Shown here piece by piece: positions 46,667-59,000 of a stretch of DNA of 64,000 bases. Each line of letters starts with the position of its first letter. Within the stretch, counting starts at the first letter, position 1. The translations under genes and the position numbers were made by a program. The notes under the pieces were generated by a model. That model was not told the DNA's origin, made no database searches, and saw only the letters and a program-made list of their open reading frames with translations. Source of the stretch: Vitrella brassicaformis (taxonomy: Eukaryota > Sar > Vitrellaceae); the NCBI GenBank assembly GCA_001179505.1, contig CDMY01000227.1:149685-213684 (forward strand), in the 5' to 3' direction.

Positions 46667-49600
46667 CTACGTCGGCTGCTTGAGCTCACTGACGGCAGTC
46701 ACGCTACTGCTGCCCATGGCGGCCTTGGCGGGAGCTAGACCGCCACCGCTGCCGCTGCGCTTCGACCGCCGGTGGCTGTGGGGTTTCAGCCTCACCAAGG
46801 CATTCACGCTCCTCCCTGCCGCATCCGTTGTCGACGATGGGGCCTCTCCCCCGTCAGCCGAGGGAGCCGTGGGCAGCGGTAAGTTGGGGTTGATGATCGT
46901 GGGGCCGCTGACAGACGATGCCGTGAGAGACAGGGGAGGGGAACTGAGGGCTCTGGACCGACGGCGCTGCTCCCTGTCCACTCGTCTCTGTGTGGGGGTC
47001 ATGGACTCGCCCCCACTCTCCACGCCACTCCCTCGGCTGCTGCTCTTAACGCGCGCGTGATGTGGCCGCATGGGCGGGATGAGCCCTGGAGAGAGCGACC
47101 GAGGGCTGCTCGAGGGGGCCCTAGGCGGTTTCACTGCTGCTGCCGCTGTGGCCGATTCCTGCTGGCCTCTCTGCCTCAGCTGGTCCCTGGTGCCGCTGCC
47201 GCCCGTAGTGTTGCTCATGCAGTCGTCAGCCAGCGGAGGGGCCGAGACATCTCCGTCACACATGACAGTGGGTGGCATCATCCGCGACGAGGGAGAGGGC
47301 GACGACCGGGTGGTCATGGCGTCGCCCTTGTCATTGACAGGGATCATCTCTTCGAGGCACAGGACGACCTTGCGCGATGCAGTGCGGGGGTGTAGCGCGG
47401 GCGAGGGAGGTGTGGGGGTGGATGGGGGGGTTGGCGGGTCGTCAGGGTCTTCGGTGACAAATTGGGATGGCTCCGCGAGAGTGGCCACTGATGTCGTGCT
47501 GGCGGGGGACACCATGTCGTCACACGCCGTCGTGTTGGAGTGAGAGTCCTCGCCCCCCCCTGACCCTCCAGCATTGCCACTGCCATTGCCGTTTTCTTCC
47601 TTTGCCGGTCCCTCCGTGTGTTGCTCATTCGCGGCCAGCATCATGCCCATGGCCCCCTCTCCCTCGGTGCCAAAAGTGGGGGTGGGCATCTCACTCGGCG
47701 TGTGGGGGGAGGACGCGCCCCCGTTGGTGTAGTAGTACGCCCCACAGTGGCGGGCATATCTGCCCAGCTCGGTCGTGATGCCGTCGCCCTCCCTGATGCT
47801 CTTGGACGACGCAGAGGCGGAGAGCAGGGTCCTCTGCGCGTCGTCTGCCGCTGTGGCAGCGGCCTTCTTGGCCCTGCAGCGGCGGATGATCACGACGATA
47901 GCGATGATCATGACGGCGAGGAGGCCCTCGCCGCTCAGCAGCACCCACACCCATGCTGGGATGGACGAGGACTCGTGCTGGGCGTGGGTATCGTCTCCTG
48001 TTTTGCCGCTCTTGTCGGCGTCATGGTGGTCGGTGAGCATGTCCGCTGACGCGAAAGGCGGGTGGGCGGAGTCGATTTCGAAGAGCGACTGCTGGTGCAG
48101 TGCTGAGAGAGGCGACTGGACTGCCGACCTCCATTGCTGCGTGATCGAGGGAAGCCGGATGGCCTCGATGCGGTCCAGTACCACACTGACACGAAAAAAG
48201 AGGGAGGCAAAACAAGCGTTGTGAGGATGGATGGCATGTTGTGGGGCTTCCATCCATCCATACCGTATAACAACGATGACAGATCCTTGTCTGAAGGCTT
48301 CGACGGTCACCGCCCGCGGCGAGACGTCCAGGGTGCGAGCCACAAGACCCACCAGCTGACGACTGATGCTCTCGCGCAACGAATCACTCTGCAGACAAAT
48401 CCCACACAGGGTGATTCATGAGTGCACATGTGTTTATGAGGCCATCTTCCCCTCCTTCTAACCTTGATGACTTTGCTGTACTCGTAGTTGGTCAGCCTGA
48501 GGCTGAGCAGGTGTGTCTCGCCCACCATCTCCCCTGCACTTCCACCCACCTCCCCAGTGAAGACATGGGGGTCCTCCCTGGCCAAGGCGGCCGACCCACC
48601 GGCAATGATGATCTCCTTCGGCAGTGACGTCACGGGCGTTGCCGTCGGCTTGCTCCACCGACCGTCGGGCGCACGAGATGGTGCGTTGTTGTGGGGATGG
48701 TCATGCTGGTCCTCCTCTGACCGGTTCCTCGCACTAGTGTTCTCTGTCTTGGCTTCCTCCGTTTTGTTGCTGTCGTCCTGTGAGCCCTGCTGCTGCTGCT
48801 GCTGCTGGTCCACAGACAGGATGAAAGGTCTCTCTGCAGACGCGCTGCCCTCTGCGTCGTCGCCAGGGGTGAGTGCCGGGGATGGCGAGAGGAAGTCCCT
48901 CCCCTCTTGTGTGTCGTTGCCGCTTGCCTCAGCAGGGACAGGAGTGGTGGGCGCCAGGGTGAGGGGGACTGGGCTGGTGGCTTTGGGTGGTGGAGAAGGA
49001 GGAGGTGTGTCCCGCGGCTCTGGGGGCGGCAGCAGGTCTTTCGCAGAAGCAATGACGACCCCTGTGCTCTCGGCCTCCTGTGCGTTGGTCTCCTCGCCTT
49101 CACTCACAGCAGGGGGAGGGGTCGTCGGGATCTCTGCCTGCGTCGCCGCCTCATGTTCATCTTGCTCTCGGTCTTCTCGCTTTGGCTTCTGCTCTTTCGT
49201 CGATGCGGTGGGCTCCTCCTGCTGCTGGCCGTCGTGGTGGGGGAGGTCTCCTCTGCCGTCATCATCTTCTTTTGGACGCATCTCTGTCTTCTCAGCCGCA
49301 GCCGCCTCTGTGCCCTCCTTCGTCTTCTCGGCGAGCCGTTCTTCTCTCTCTTTCTCTCTCCGCGAGCGGCGGCTGGCCCTTGCCTCTGCCTGGATGGAGG
49401 GAAAGGTGGAGGTGTCGGAGCCGTCGCCACGTGCCGCCTGGATCTGCAAGATGGCGTCCTCCTCCTCCTCAGCAGCAGCAGGCTGCGGAGTGGTCGCTGC
49501 TGCTGCAGGCCTATTGGCTGACGTCTTGTCGGCCTTGCTGTCCTTGTCGTCTTTGTTCTGCGCTCGTTCCGCCTCTTCTGCCAGCCTGGCCGCCTCCTCT

Positions 49601-50922
49601 TGTCGCTCTTCCTGCTCCTCCTTTTTCTTCTCTCTTTTTTCCTTTTTCTTGGCGGCGTAGCTGCCCTCGGTGTGGGGAACGGGCATCGATGGCTGGGTGG
49701 TGTTGCGGGGGGCCGTGGTGGGGGTGGGCGGAATCACCTGCACGGACGACTCCTGCGTCCGAGGGGCGGGGTCTGATGGATGGACGGACACATACACACA
49801 CACACACACACGTGGAGCGGAGCGTGCGTGTACTGTACGTGGCGGGGCGGGGCGGGAGTGTTCATGCGTTGTGGATGTGTGTGTGTGTGTGTGGTCACCC
49901 GTCGTGAGAGGCAGCAGTGCCACAGCTTCCTTCCTCCTCTCGTCGACCATGTCCTCCCCACTGCCCCAGATGAAGAGCCCCGCCTGCCCGCCCTCGACCA
50001 CCACATTCTCCGCCCGAAACACAGCATGGTTGCCGTCGAACGTCCCCGCGTTGGCATGCCACCTCTTGGCGTTGAGCTTCTTCTTGCTGAAAGTGTCCTC
50101 GTACAGCGACTCGTACGCGAAGCGCAGCGGCAGGAACTTCCACACGCGGGCGTAGTTGATGACCGACGCGGCAGCGAGGGAGGCATGAGATGATGGGGGT
50201 GTGAATGTGCCGGCGTATGTGGCGAGGGAGGGCGAGACGGGCCAGGTGGCGATGCGCAGGTGCATGGGTGTGTCGAAGTGCTTGGCCACGCTCATGCCCT
50301 CCCGGCGAATGAGCTGCCCGTCGACGTAGAACTCAATGGCGTCGTTCATCCACTCGATGGCGAACCAGTGGAACGGCGACAGGAAGAACTCACCGGAGCC
50401 GTCGGAGCTCTCAGTGACCATCCCATTGTAATACTCGCTGTAGTAACTCTCCTCCCGCGCCCCAAGAGCCTTGGCGCCCGACTTGTCGCGCCTGCCGGCC
50501 AGCACTGTCGGCCGCGAGCTGTCCTCGAGGGATGGCGGAGGTGGCGGTGTCGGGAGCGGCAGCGGGTAGATGGCATCCTTCCTTTTGGAGCCGTAGATGA
50601 CATTGGTCTGGATGAACGGCCGGTTGGTGTCCCTGTTCATGACCTCCATGCTGATCTCCCGCCATTCGTCGCGGCCGTCCCGCCCGTTGGATGGGTCGGC
50701 GAGGTAGACGGCCGTGATGACTCCGGGAGAGTCAGACGGCTTCAGCTGGCACTCAAACCGCCCGTACCTGAAGGCATCCTGCGACTGGATCTCCGCCGCT
50801 GTGAAGGGTTTCTCCGACACCGGCCGCGTCTTGGGTGCCCCATGGCCTGAGAGGGCTGCGAGAAGCCACACGAGTGCTGACCAGACAAACGGCCGAAAAA
50901 CGGTACTATGCTGGGGGGACAT
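46667..50922 (-). CDS. Type I membrane protein with GH16-like ectodomain and SEA-like module
   Basis: Four exons on the minus strand (50922-49899, 49772-48463, 48388-48264, 48185-46667) give 1,325 residues. Order: signal peptide (MSPQHSTVFRPFVWSALVWLL); GH16 laminarinase/glucanase-like jelly roll at about residues 35-290 (YGRFECQLKPSDSPGVITAVY, the EISME active-site strand, PFIQTNVIYG, HWFAIEWMNDAIEFYVDGQL); a second lectin-like piece; a long Pro/Thr/Ser and Lys/Glu-rich stalk; a SEA-like segment (LLSLRLTNYEYSKVI, then RTLDVSPRAVTVEAF and GSVIVVIR); one membrane helix (AWVWVLLSGEGLLAVMIIAIVV) followed by RRCRAK; and a disordered Ser/Pro-rich cytosolic tail of about 400 residues. GH16 enzymes cut beta-1,3/1,4-glucans. 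Here both motif glutamates remain, but the middle Asp of ExDxxE/EIDxE is Ser, so activity may be weak or lost. Confidence 0.85.
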
Positions 50923-51304
50923 GTCCGCTGGCCGCGATGGAGCCGCGCAAGGCTCCACGTACCCTCAAGCCATCGTCTTCACGCCCAAAATCGTTTGGCG
51001 AGCTTAGCTCGCAGTGATTGTTTACAGTGTACGCACGACCTGCCGTTAGCGGCGGGAGATTCGTGATTTCGGCAGTCAAAGACCGCACGAGCGAGGAGGC
51101 AAGCACTGCCGCACTAATTAGTGAGGAGAGAGGAGGCTGTCTGCGTCGACACACCCATCGGTCGACGCCCCCTCCACTCTCACTCGACATCAGCACAGCA
51201 CGCCACTTCCGTCTACGCACTCCAGACTGTCCGGCAAGCGATACAGCAACACCCAGCCAACCGCAGCCAGCATAGATCAGCTGTGAAGTGACCCCACTCT
51301 CTCC
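50923..51304. promoter_or_regulatory. Divergent promoter region, GH16-like gene / giant secreted protein
   Basis: 382 bases between the two start codons. The stretch is free of simple repeats and of good ORFs, and contains an AT-richer part (CACTAATTAGTGAG at about 51111). The arrangement suggests co-expression of two extracellular proteins. No transcription-factor site was identified. Confidence 0.5.
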
Positions 51305-54300
51305 ATGACGCGGCCACCTCCGCGTCGGTGCTGGTCAGCCATCCTCCTATGCGGCCTGGTGGCCGTTGCCGCCGTCAACGCGCAGCAGCAGCAGCAGGGT
51401 GTCGGCGGACGCGTGGGCAACTTCCTGGGGCGCTCCGCTGCGGGCATCCAGAACATCCTCGAAGGTGAGATCACGGGGGTGAAGCTGCTGCAGCCGTTGG
51501 TGCCTCATGCATTGTACGGGGGACCTTTGTGTGTGTCTCGTGACTGCAGGTAGCATCCTCGACCCCGCCTACATCGGTGCAGGCATCAATGCTGCCGCCC
51601 AGACAGCCACAGGTGCCGCCACCTTTGCCGCCCAGACAGCCACAGATGCCGCCACCACTGCGGGCAAGATGGCCACAGATGCCGCTACCACTGCCGCCCG
51701 GACTGCTACAGATGCCGCCACCACTGCGGGCAAGATGGCCTCAGAGGCCGGCAACCAGATCGCCTACGGCGCCTACCAGGGCCTCCAGGCTGCCGAGGGC
51801 GTGGCACAGATGGCCGCTGTCCAGCTCAACGAGTTCGTCAGGGATCCGCCAACCATCAGTGACATCCGCCAGGAGGCCCGCGGCATGCGCAAGAAGCTGA
51901 GCGAGGCCGAGATGAAGGTCAGGGACAGCGTGGTGTCCCGTCTGGCTGGCGGCGAGCGCGAGTCGGCCATGGGGATCATCAGAAGCATCGGGCCTCTTCG
52001 CTCGCCTGCCGTGCTGGCGGGGGTGGTGGAGGACCTGGTCGGCAAGGAGGACGAGAAGAGCCCCGAGAGATCCTCTCTCGACATCCTCGGAGATGTAAGC
52101 AACCTCACACACATACTTTTAAGGACTCCTTGTCCATCTGCATGTCCATTGTGTGTCTGTGTTGTGTATGTGTGTCGATCCATCCATCCGTCGATCAGCT
52201 GCTGACTGAGCTCCTGCAGGAGTCCCCCGTGGACACGCAGGCTGCAGCTGCCGCCATCGGCGCGTATTTGCAGTCTCCCAAGCTGCCCGAGAGCGCCGTG
52301 TTGGCAGAGTTCATGGAGCCCTTCATGAACTCCCTCACCGCTGACAACGCCACCAGCATGGCCAAGCAGATCGTCGAGAACGTCGCCGGCACTGAGGCAT
52401 TCGACACGGTCAGTCACTGCACGGCACGCACGCGCACACGTCCCCGGCCATCACCATGGATGGCTTCGTGTGTGGGCGTGTCGTCTAATGTGTGTGGTGC
52501 AGGCGCTGGATCTGATGAAGCCTCTGGGTTTCGGCGACGTGGTTCCTGAGATGCTGACGAGCATCATGCCCAAGCTGTCGCCCCCCGACATGCTCGCCTT
52601 CACCCAATCCGTCACACAGGCCATGCCCGTCAAGGAAGCTTCCAAGGTCTTCACCGACGTCCTCGACGGACTCGTAAGCATGACACACACGCACACGAAC
52701 CAGCCAAGTCCCCCATCCCACCAGCACCCACCAAACGTGTCTGTGCTGCGTGTGTCCATCCATTAGGTGTCTGAGAAGGACAGCAGCGGGGTCGCGGCGG
52801 CCGTGACCGCCCTTGTGGCGGCGCTGCCCTTCACGGCCGACAAGAATAGCACAAGTGAGGACGAGGGCGACATCATCACCCTGCCCTCTCTCCTGGGCGA
52901 GATGCTCCCCGCCGTCAAGCCTGACACTCTCACCGCCACCGCAGCGCAGCTCCTCATGCTCTTCGAGATTCCCGCGTTCGCACAAGTCATGGGTCAGTCA
53001 GAGGCACACACACACACACAAACACACACTGCACATGCGTTTCTCTCCCTTGTCCGTCCAGCGCCGGTCGTGAAGGAGGCCGAGTCGCCAGCCAAGTTTG
53101 TCAACTCGCTGGTGGCTTCGCTCGAGAGCATCCTGGCCCCCAACGAGCTCACCGAGGTCGTGAAGGCGATCCTCACTGTGCCGTCGCTCGCCGAGAAGGA
53201 GCTCATCCAACCAGTAAGTGCACCCATCACCATCGACTCCACTGCTCCACCTCAGGCCGTGTCTCAGGTGCTCGAGACGCTCACCGGCGAGATGACGTCG
53301 GCAAAGGAGGCTGAGGAGGGCGGCCGTCCTGCCCTGGTGTCGCTGATGAAGGGCATCTTGACCGAGAGCGACATCACCAGCCTCCTGGACTTCCCGTCAA
53401 GGGTCAACATCATGAAGAGCACGCTCGAAGCCGTCCCCGACGAGCAGTCATTCATCAGTAAGGAAGGCCTCCACTCACTCCCTCCACAGCACTGGCGCCA
53501 CATGCACACATCTCGCCTCCCTCGTGTGTCTCTCCCCCCCACCCCACCCCACCACCCTGACAGAGGAGGTTGTGGCTGGTTTCAACGACAGCGACACCAG
53601 CATCCCGCAGGAGGTGGCTAACCTGCTGGGCGGCCTGCTCGCCAAGCCGTCGATCGTGGAGGTGTACCCCACGCAGCTGGTCAACCAGATCGTGTGGAAC
53701 ACCGACCCCACCAATCTCTCCAGGAGCCTCAAGCTCATCGCCCGCGACCTGCCCGCGGCTATCGGCAACGCCACGGAGCCCATCCAGAAGGTCACCAGCC
53801 ACGTACTGGCGGCCTCACCTGTCGCTGCGGACGACATCAAGGAGGTGCTCGGCGAGATGAGCGAGAAGCTGGGTGCTGAGGCGGTGGTTGAGAGCGTTGT
53901 CGGAGCGCTCCAGTGGCCCAAGTCGGAGGACGAGGCTCGTGACTATATCAACGACATCCTCGGTGAGTGCCGCGCACGGGACAGCTGTGCATTCCGCAGT
54001 GGATGTGTGTCGTGATGTGGTGTCTTGTGTGTGTGCAGGTGGTCTGTTGAAGTTGGGTGATCCGTCGCTGATCCACGACCTGATCGCCAAGCTGGTGGAC
54101 CACCTGCCCGGCAAGGAGGTGCTCCACCTGCTGGACCCCTACCTCAAGCTGCTCGACCCTGCCGACCTCGAGAAGGTAGGTGCCCACCCATCCCACTCCC
54201 CTCACCCCCCACGCTATGCACACCACACCACACCACCCACACACAGACAGAGGGACAGATTGGTGTATGTATCCGTGTATGTCTTGCCCACCCCTGCTGC

Positions 54301-55968
54301 GCTGCACTCACAGATCTTTGCGCACATTCTGCCCGATGACTTGCTGAAGCTGCCTGAGACCCTGGACCCGCTGAAGCTCTTGGACTTCATGCTCGACTTC
54401 GCCGCGCACCTGGACATGGACCTCAACAACATCAAGGACATCTTCGTCGATGCCGCTGTGAGAATCGGTGAGCATTGGGATGCCAACAGACACCTGGAGA
54501 GGGTGAGAAACCGCCGTGTGCATATGTGTGTGTGTGTGTGTGTGTGTGTTTCTTCAGCTAAGGTGCTCGGTGACGCGGTTGACCTGGACTACTTCTACTC
54601 TGTGTGCGTGAAGCTGTTCCGCATGTTCGAGCACCCGGAGGACATCCTGGCGATTCTCAGGCCCATTCTCGACCACCTGCCGTTCGATCAGCTCGTCAAC
54701 GTAACCGCAACACACCACACCGCACCACACCACAACACACCGTGCGTGTCCGTCATACGCCGTCCGTCATGTGTATTTCTGTGTGTTGCATGCAGGCCCT
54801 GGTCGACCTGTCGTACAGGCTTACGGAGATCGTCAACGCTGACGACGTTGGCCTCGTCTTCGCTCAAATCATTGGCAACGAGGTATATATCTCATGTCAT
54901 GTCACGTCACATGCACTGCAGACAGACCGTGTGTCACTCACTTTGTCTGTCGTGTGCTGTGCTGTGGTGCAGTTCCTGAAGGTCACGAGTGACGCCACTG
55001 CGGTGCTGGAGCTGACTCACGCCATCATCGACCACCTGCCCAAGCCCATCCTGCCGCATTTCATCGCCGAGCTGTTCATGTACAGCCTGGATGACCTCAA
55101 GCGCGAGACCACCATCAAGGGCCTGGTGTCTGAGGTCCTGCACGTGCTCATCATCGCCATCGAGGACCAGGAGGAGATCGCCAAGGAGGTCATCTCCCTG
55201 CTCATCAACCCACTCAGTGCACTCCCCGCTGAGGAGGTCGGCGAGGTGAGACAGACGAGACAAGACATCACCACACACACACACACACACACATACACCG
55301 ACTCAATGTGCGCCTCGCTGTGCTGTACGCAGTTTGTGAAGCATCTGGTGACGAACAGCATCAAGGTGCACGCGAAGAACATCCAGATCGTCCTGGACTT
55401 CCTGGGCGACCTGCTCTTCTTCGACGACATCCACACGCTCCTCAGCCCCGCAACCTACCTCCGTCTCCTAAAGGACATCTGCGAATTGGCCCCACACGAG
55501 CTCATCGAGAAGATCTTTCACAGCAGATTCGTCATCAGGCTCGTCGATGCCGCCGTGGCGGTCCCGGCTGTGTTCGGCGACCTGATCCATCTGCTGATCG
55601 ACCTGGGCAAGGTGCCCGTGGAGCTCGTCGTTGAGTGCATCGGCCGCGTCATCCACTCCATCGACGTCGAGGAACTCCTCAAGGTAGATGAGATCAGACG
55701 ACGGACCGACACGCACAGACAGACAGAGAGAGTGGGAGCGTCTGGTCAAATACGTCGTCTGTCTCTATTTGCCGTGCCATGCAGATCTTCGCGGACGTGG
55801 CGCTGCGTCTGGCCGATGCTGGCAAGGACCTGGCTGTCAGGGTCCACAAGGTGCTCGGTGGCCTGGTGGTTCACGCCGTCGACTTCGCCGCGGGCGGTCT
55901 GGACGCGCTGCTGCACCTCTTCACCGCCGCCCTCGAGCTCATCAAGCTCCCAGAAGTCTTCATCCGTA

Positions 55969-56002
<34 letters not shown>

Positions 56003-59000
56003 GCGGGGGGCTGGGCGGGGGCCGTGCGGCCATTGATTGAGGTGGGGCGTGTGTGTGTTTGTGGGTCGGTGTAGGTGCCGTGTTTGAGGAGTTGGTCAAG
56101 GTGATCCATGACGGCGTCGCGCTGGTGGAGGCGATCATCCACCTGATCCCCGCCATCAAGATCGAGATCCCCGCACTGGCCGACATCCTCCGGCCCATCA
56201 TCCACGTCCTCAAGCCCGACCACCTCCTCATGGTCAGTCAGGGAGCCAACGCAGCACCCACCACCCTTAAGACGAACAGCCGGCCATGATATTCGTGTCT
56301 CTGTGTGGCATGACATGAGTGCAGCTGATTGACGGGCTGTTGGGTATGGTGAGATCTGTGTCGATCGACATCCATGCTCTGCTGGAGAAGATCTTCGCGG
56401 AGGGCACCGCTGCGCTCAAGGCCCTCATCGCCCTGCCTGTGACTGTCCTGTACGACCTCCTGCCTACGCTGTACGACATCGGCAAGATCGTTGAGCACGT
56501 CCTGGTGGGTCTCCATGAAAGACTTCCCGCTGTCGACTTCGAGGCTTTCATCAGTAGGCCATCCCATTCCCCAGGCACACACACACCCCACCGCCCACAT
56601 CCCCGCAAACGTGTGTGTGTGGCGTGCGTGTGTGTTGTGCAGAGCATCTGCTGTCGATTGTCGAGCTCCCCCACGCATTCATCAAGCATGTCATCGACAC
56701 CATCATCAGATACAGCCTGATGCCCCTCGAGCACCTCCGCGCGATCATCAAGCCCCTCATCCCCGACATGCTCAGCCACATCCGGCACGAGTCGGAGGGC
56801 AACAACAACAAGACGGAGGACTTCGACCTCACCGACCCCCTGGCCTTCCTCAGCCTTGACGCCCTCCTCGAGAACGAGCCCAAGATCGCCGGCGAGTTCC
56901 TCGGCAGCGCCATCAACCTTGCCGAGTTCCCCGCCGATGCGGCCGCTGCACTGGGCTACGGCGTCGTCAGCGCGCTCCTCCCGGATGCTGAGAAGCTCAG
57001 CGAGTTCGTCGGTAAGGAGGATGTCGACCAATGGGCTCATGTATGGTATGGGTGTGTCCATACGTGGCTTGGCTTGTCTCTGCTGTCGTGTGATGTGAAC
57101 GTGTCTGTCAGAGGTGGTGATCTCTGAGGTCGAGTCGTTTGAGAACTTCTACACCTCAGCGCTCGCTCCCTTGGTGAAGCTGGCGGGCCCCCAGCCGGCC
57201 GTCGAGGTCATGGAACCCATCATCACCAAATCCGACCAAAGGGTAAGCACCGACCGACCCCCCCATGAATCTATATGGTACCCATCTCTCCTTGTTTGCT
57301 GCACGCAGGATCTCTTCCTGGAGTCCCTGACTGAGGCGCTCACGGAAGCCGAGGAGGATCTCGACCAGTTCGTCGAGGACCTCATCGCCGCGCCAGGCTT
57401 CCTCCTCTCCTTCGAGGCCGAGAAGATGGCCCCCATCGTGGCAAAGGTCCTCGGCAAGGAGGACAGCAGCAAGGAGAACAAGGACAGGAAGGAGAAAGAG
57501 GACCCCTCTGGCCTGGGCCGCGTGTACGACTTCCTGAAGCAGGCTGGCGGCGTGCTGGAGACTGAGAAGATGGGCGAGCTCCTGGGGCGGGTGATGGACA
57601 TCCTGCCTGAGAAGGAGGGGCTTGAGATCATCACGGCCATCCCGGATGTCTTCACCGAGGACGTCCTGCCTGGCATGCTCAGTAAGACCTTACCGACAAG
57701 AGACACACACCTTACGACACGCACACCACATCTGATTGGTTGTGTTGTGTGTGATGACATCCATCAGAGTCGACCATGGGTGCTGTGAGTGATGTGGAGG
57801 GACTCATCCGTGACGTCGCCAAGACGTGGGGCGCGACCCTCGAGCCAACAGCCCTGGCCGGCGCCATCGGGGAGACCCTCAAGGCCGCCACACCCGAAGT
57901 CGTCATCGAGGTATACACAGCACAGCACACCACACCACACCCACGAGTGTCTCGCCCATCCCTTCCTCTTTGCAACTTTCAGGCCATCCCGGCGATAGTG
58001 ACAGAGCTGGAGGCGCCCCGGCTGCGCAGCGCCCTGTCTGAGGGTATCCTGCCGGTGGCCGCCCTGCAGAATGCGAACCTGCCCAAGGTGCTGGAGCAGC
58101 TGCCCTCATTCGGCCTCGACCACTCGTCCATGTACGCTCTCATGAACGTCATGCTCAGCCCGCTGCTGACGGGCGAGAGGGAGAAGCTCGCCTTCACCGA
58201 CATGAAGGACACATGGAAGGAGGATGAGATCGCCGTGGCCGTGCAGGTCAGTTCAGTCAGGAGTCGATCGATGGTCGCGTGCGGTTTGCGCATGTGGTGG
58301 TCTGTCTGATTGGATTGTGTGTTCTCGGTCGGTTTGTTTGTTTATGCTTGCGCATTGCAGAAGCTGGTGCCGTACGACGTGTTTGGCTACTTTGAGAAGT
58401 TCACGTCTTCCCTGTTCACGCCACTGGGTGTGATCGAGAAGGTCGATGACGTCCCCGAGGAGCTGTACACCACCTTCAAGTCCTTCGTCAACGCCTTCGA
58501 CTTCGTCCCCAGAAAAGTCCTCGCACAGACCATCGGTCGGCCAACACAGATCAATCAGCCCAGCCCACCACACGATGAAGCACGAGTGCGCAATCCTTTT
58601 CTTTCCTTGCCTGTCTTGCCTGTCTGTGTGGTCACTCAGCGCCTGAGCTGGAGGCGGTTCCCGAGCAGGTGTTTGAGGACGTGATGGGCGGCATGTTCTC
58701 CCAGTTCCCCATTGACCAGGCGGCCAGCTTAATGAGAGACATCCTGCCCTCCCTCCCCAAGGGCATCTCCCCCGTCTCGCTCTCCAGCACCCTCTTCAAC
58801 CGCGCCAGGCCTGCCCAGAGAGCCGGCATAGTCCGGTACGCCAACGCAATATAGACAGACCCACCACTTCTCTCCCGTGATGTGATCATCCTGCGCCTCT
58901 GCTTCTTCCTTCCAGCGGTCTGTTTGACGGCCTTCCGTCGGTGGGTGGTCTGCGTGGTCAGCTGCTGGGCGGCCTGATGCCCCGCATCCTGCCCGAGTCA

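Noticed and set aside
48488..49660. 390-residue plus-strand ORF, Ser/Cys-rich
   Set aside because: It is the mirror of the Glu/Lys/Pro-rich stalk exon of the minus-strand GH16-like gene. The composition is that of an antisense shadow and it lacks splice or start context.
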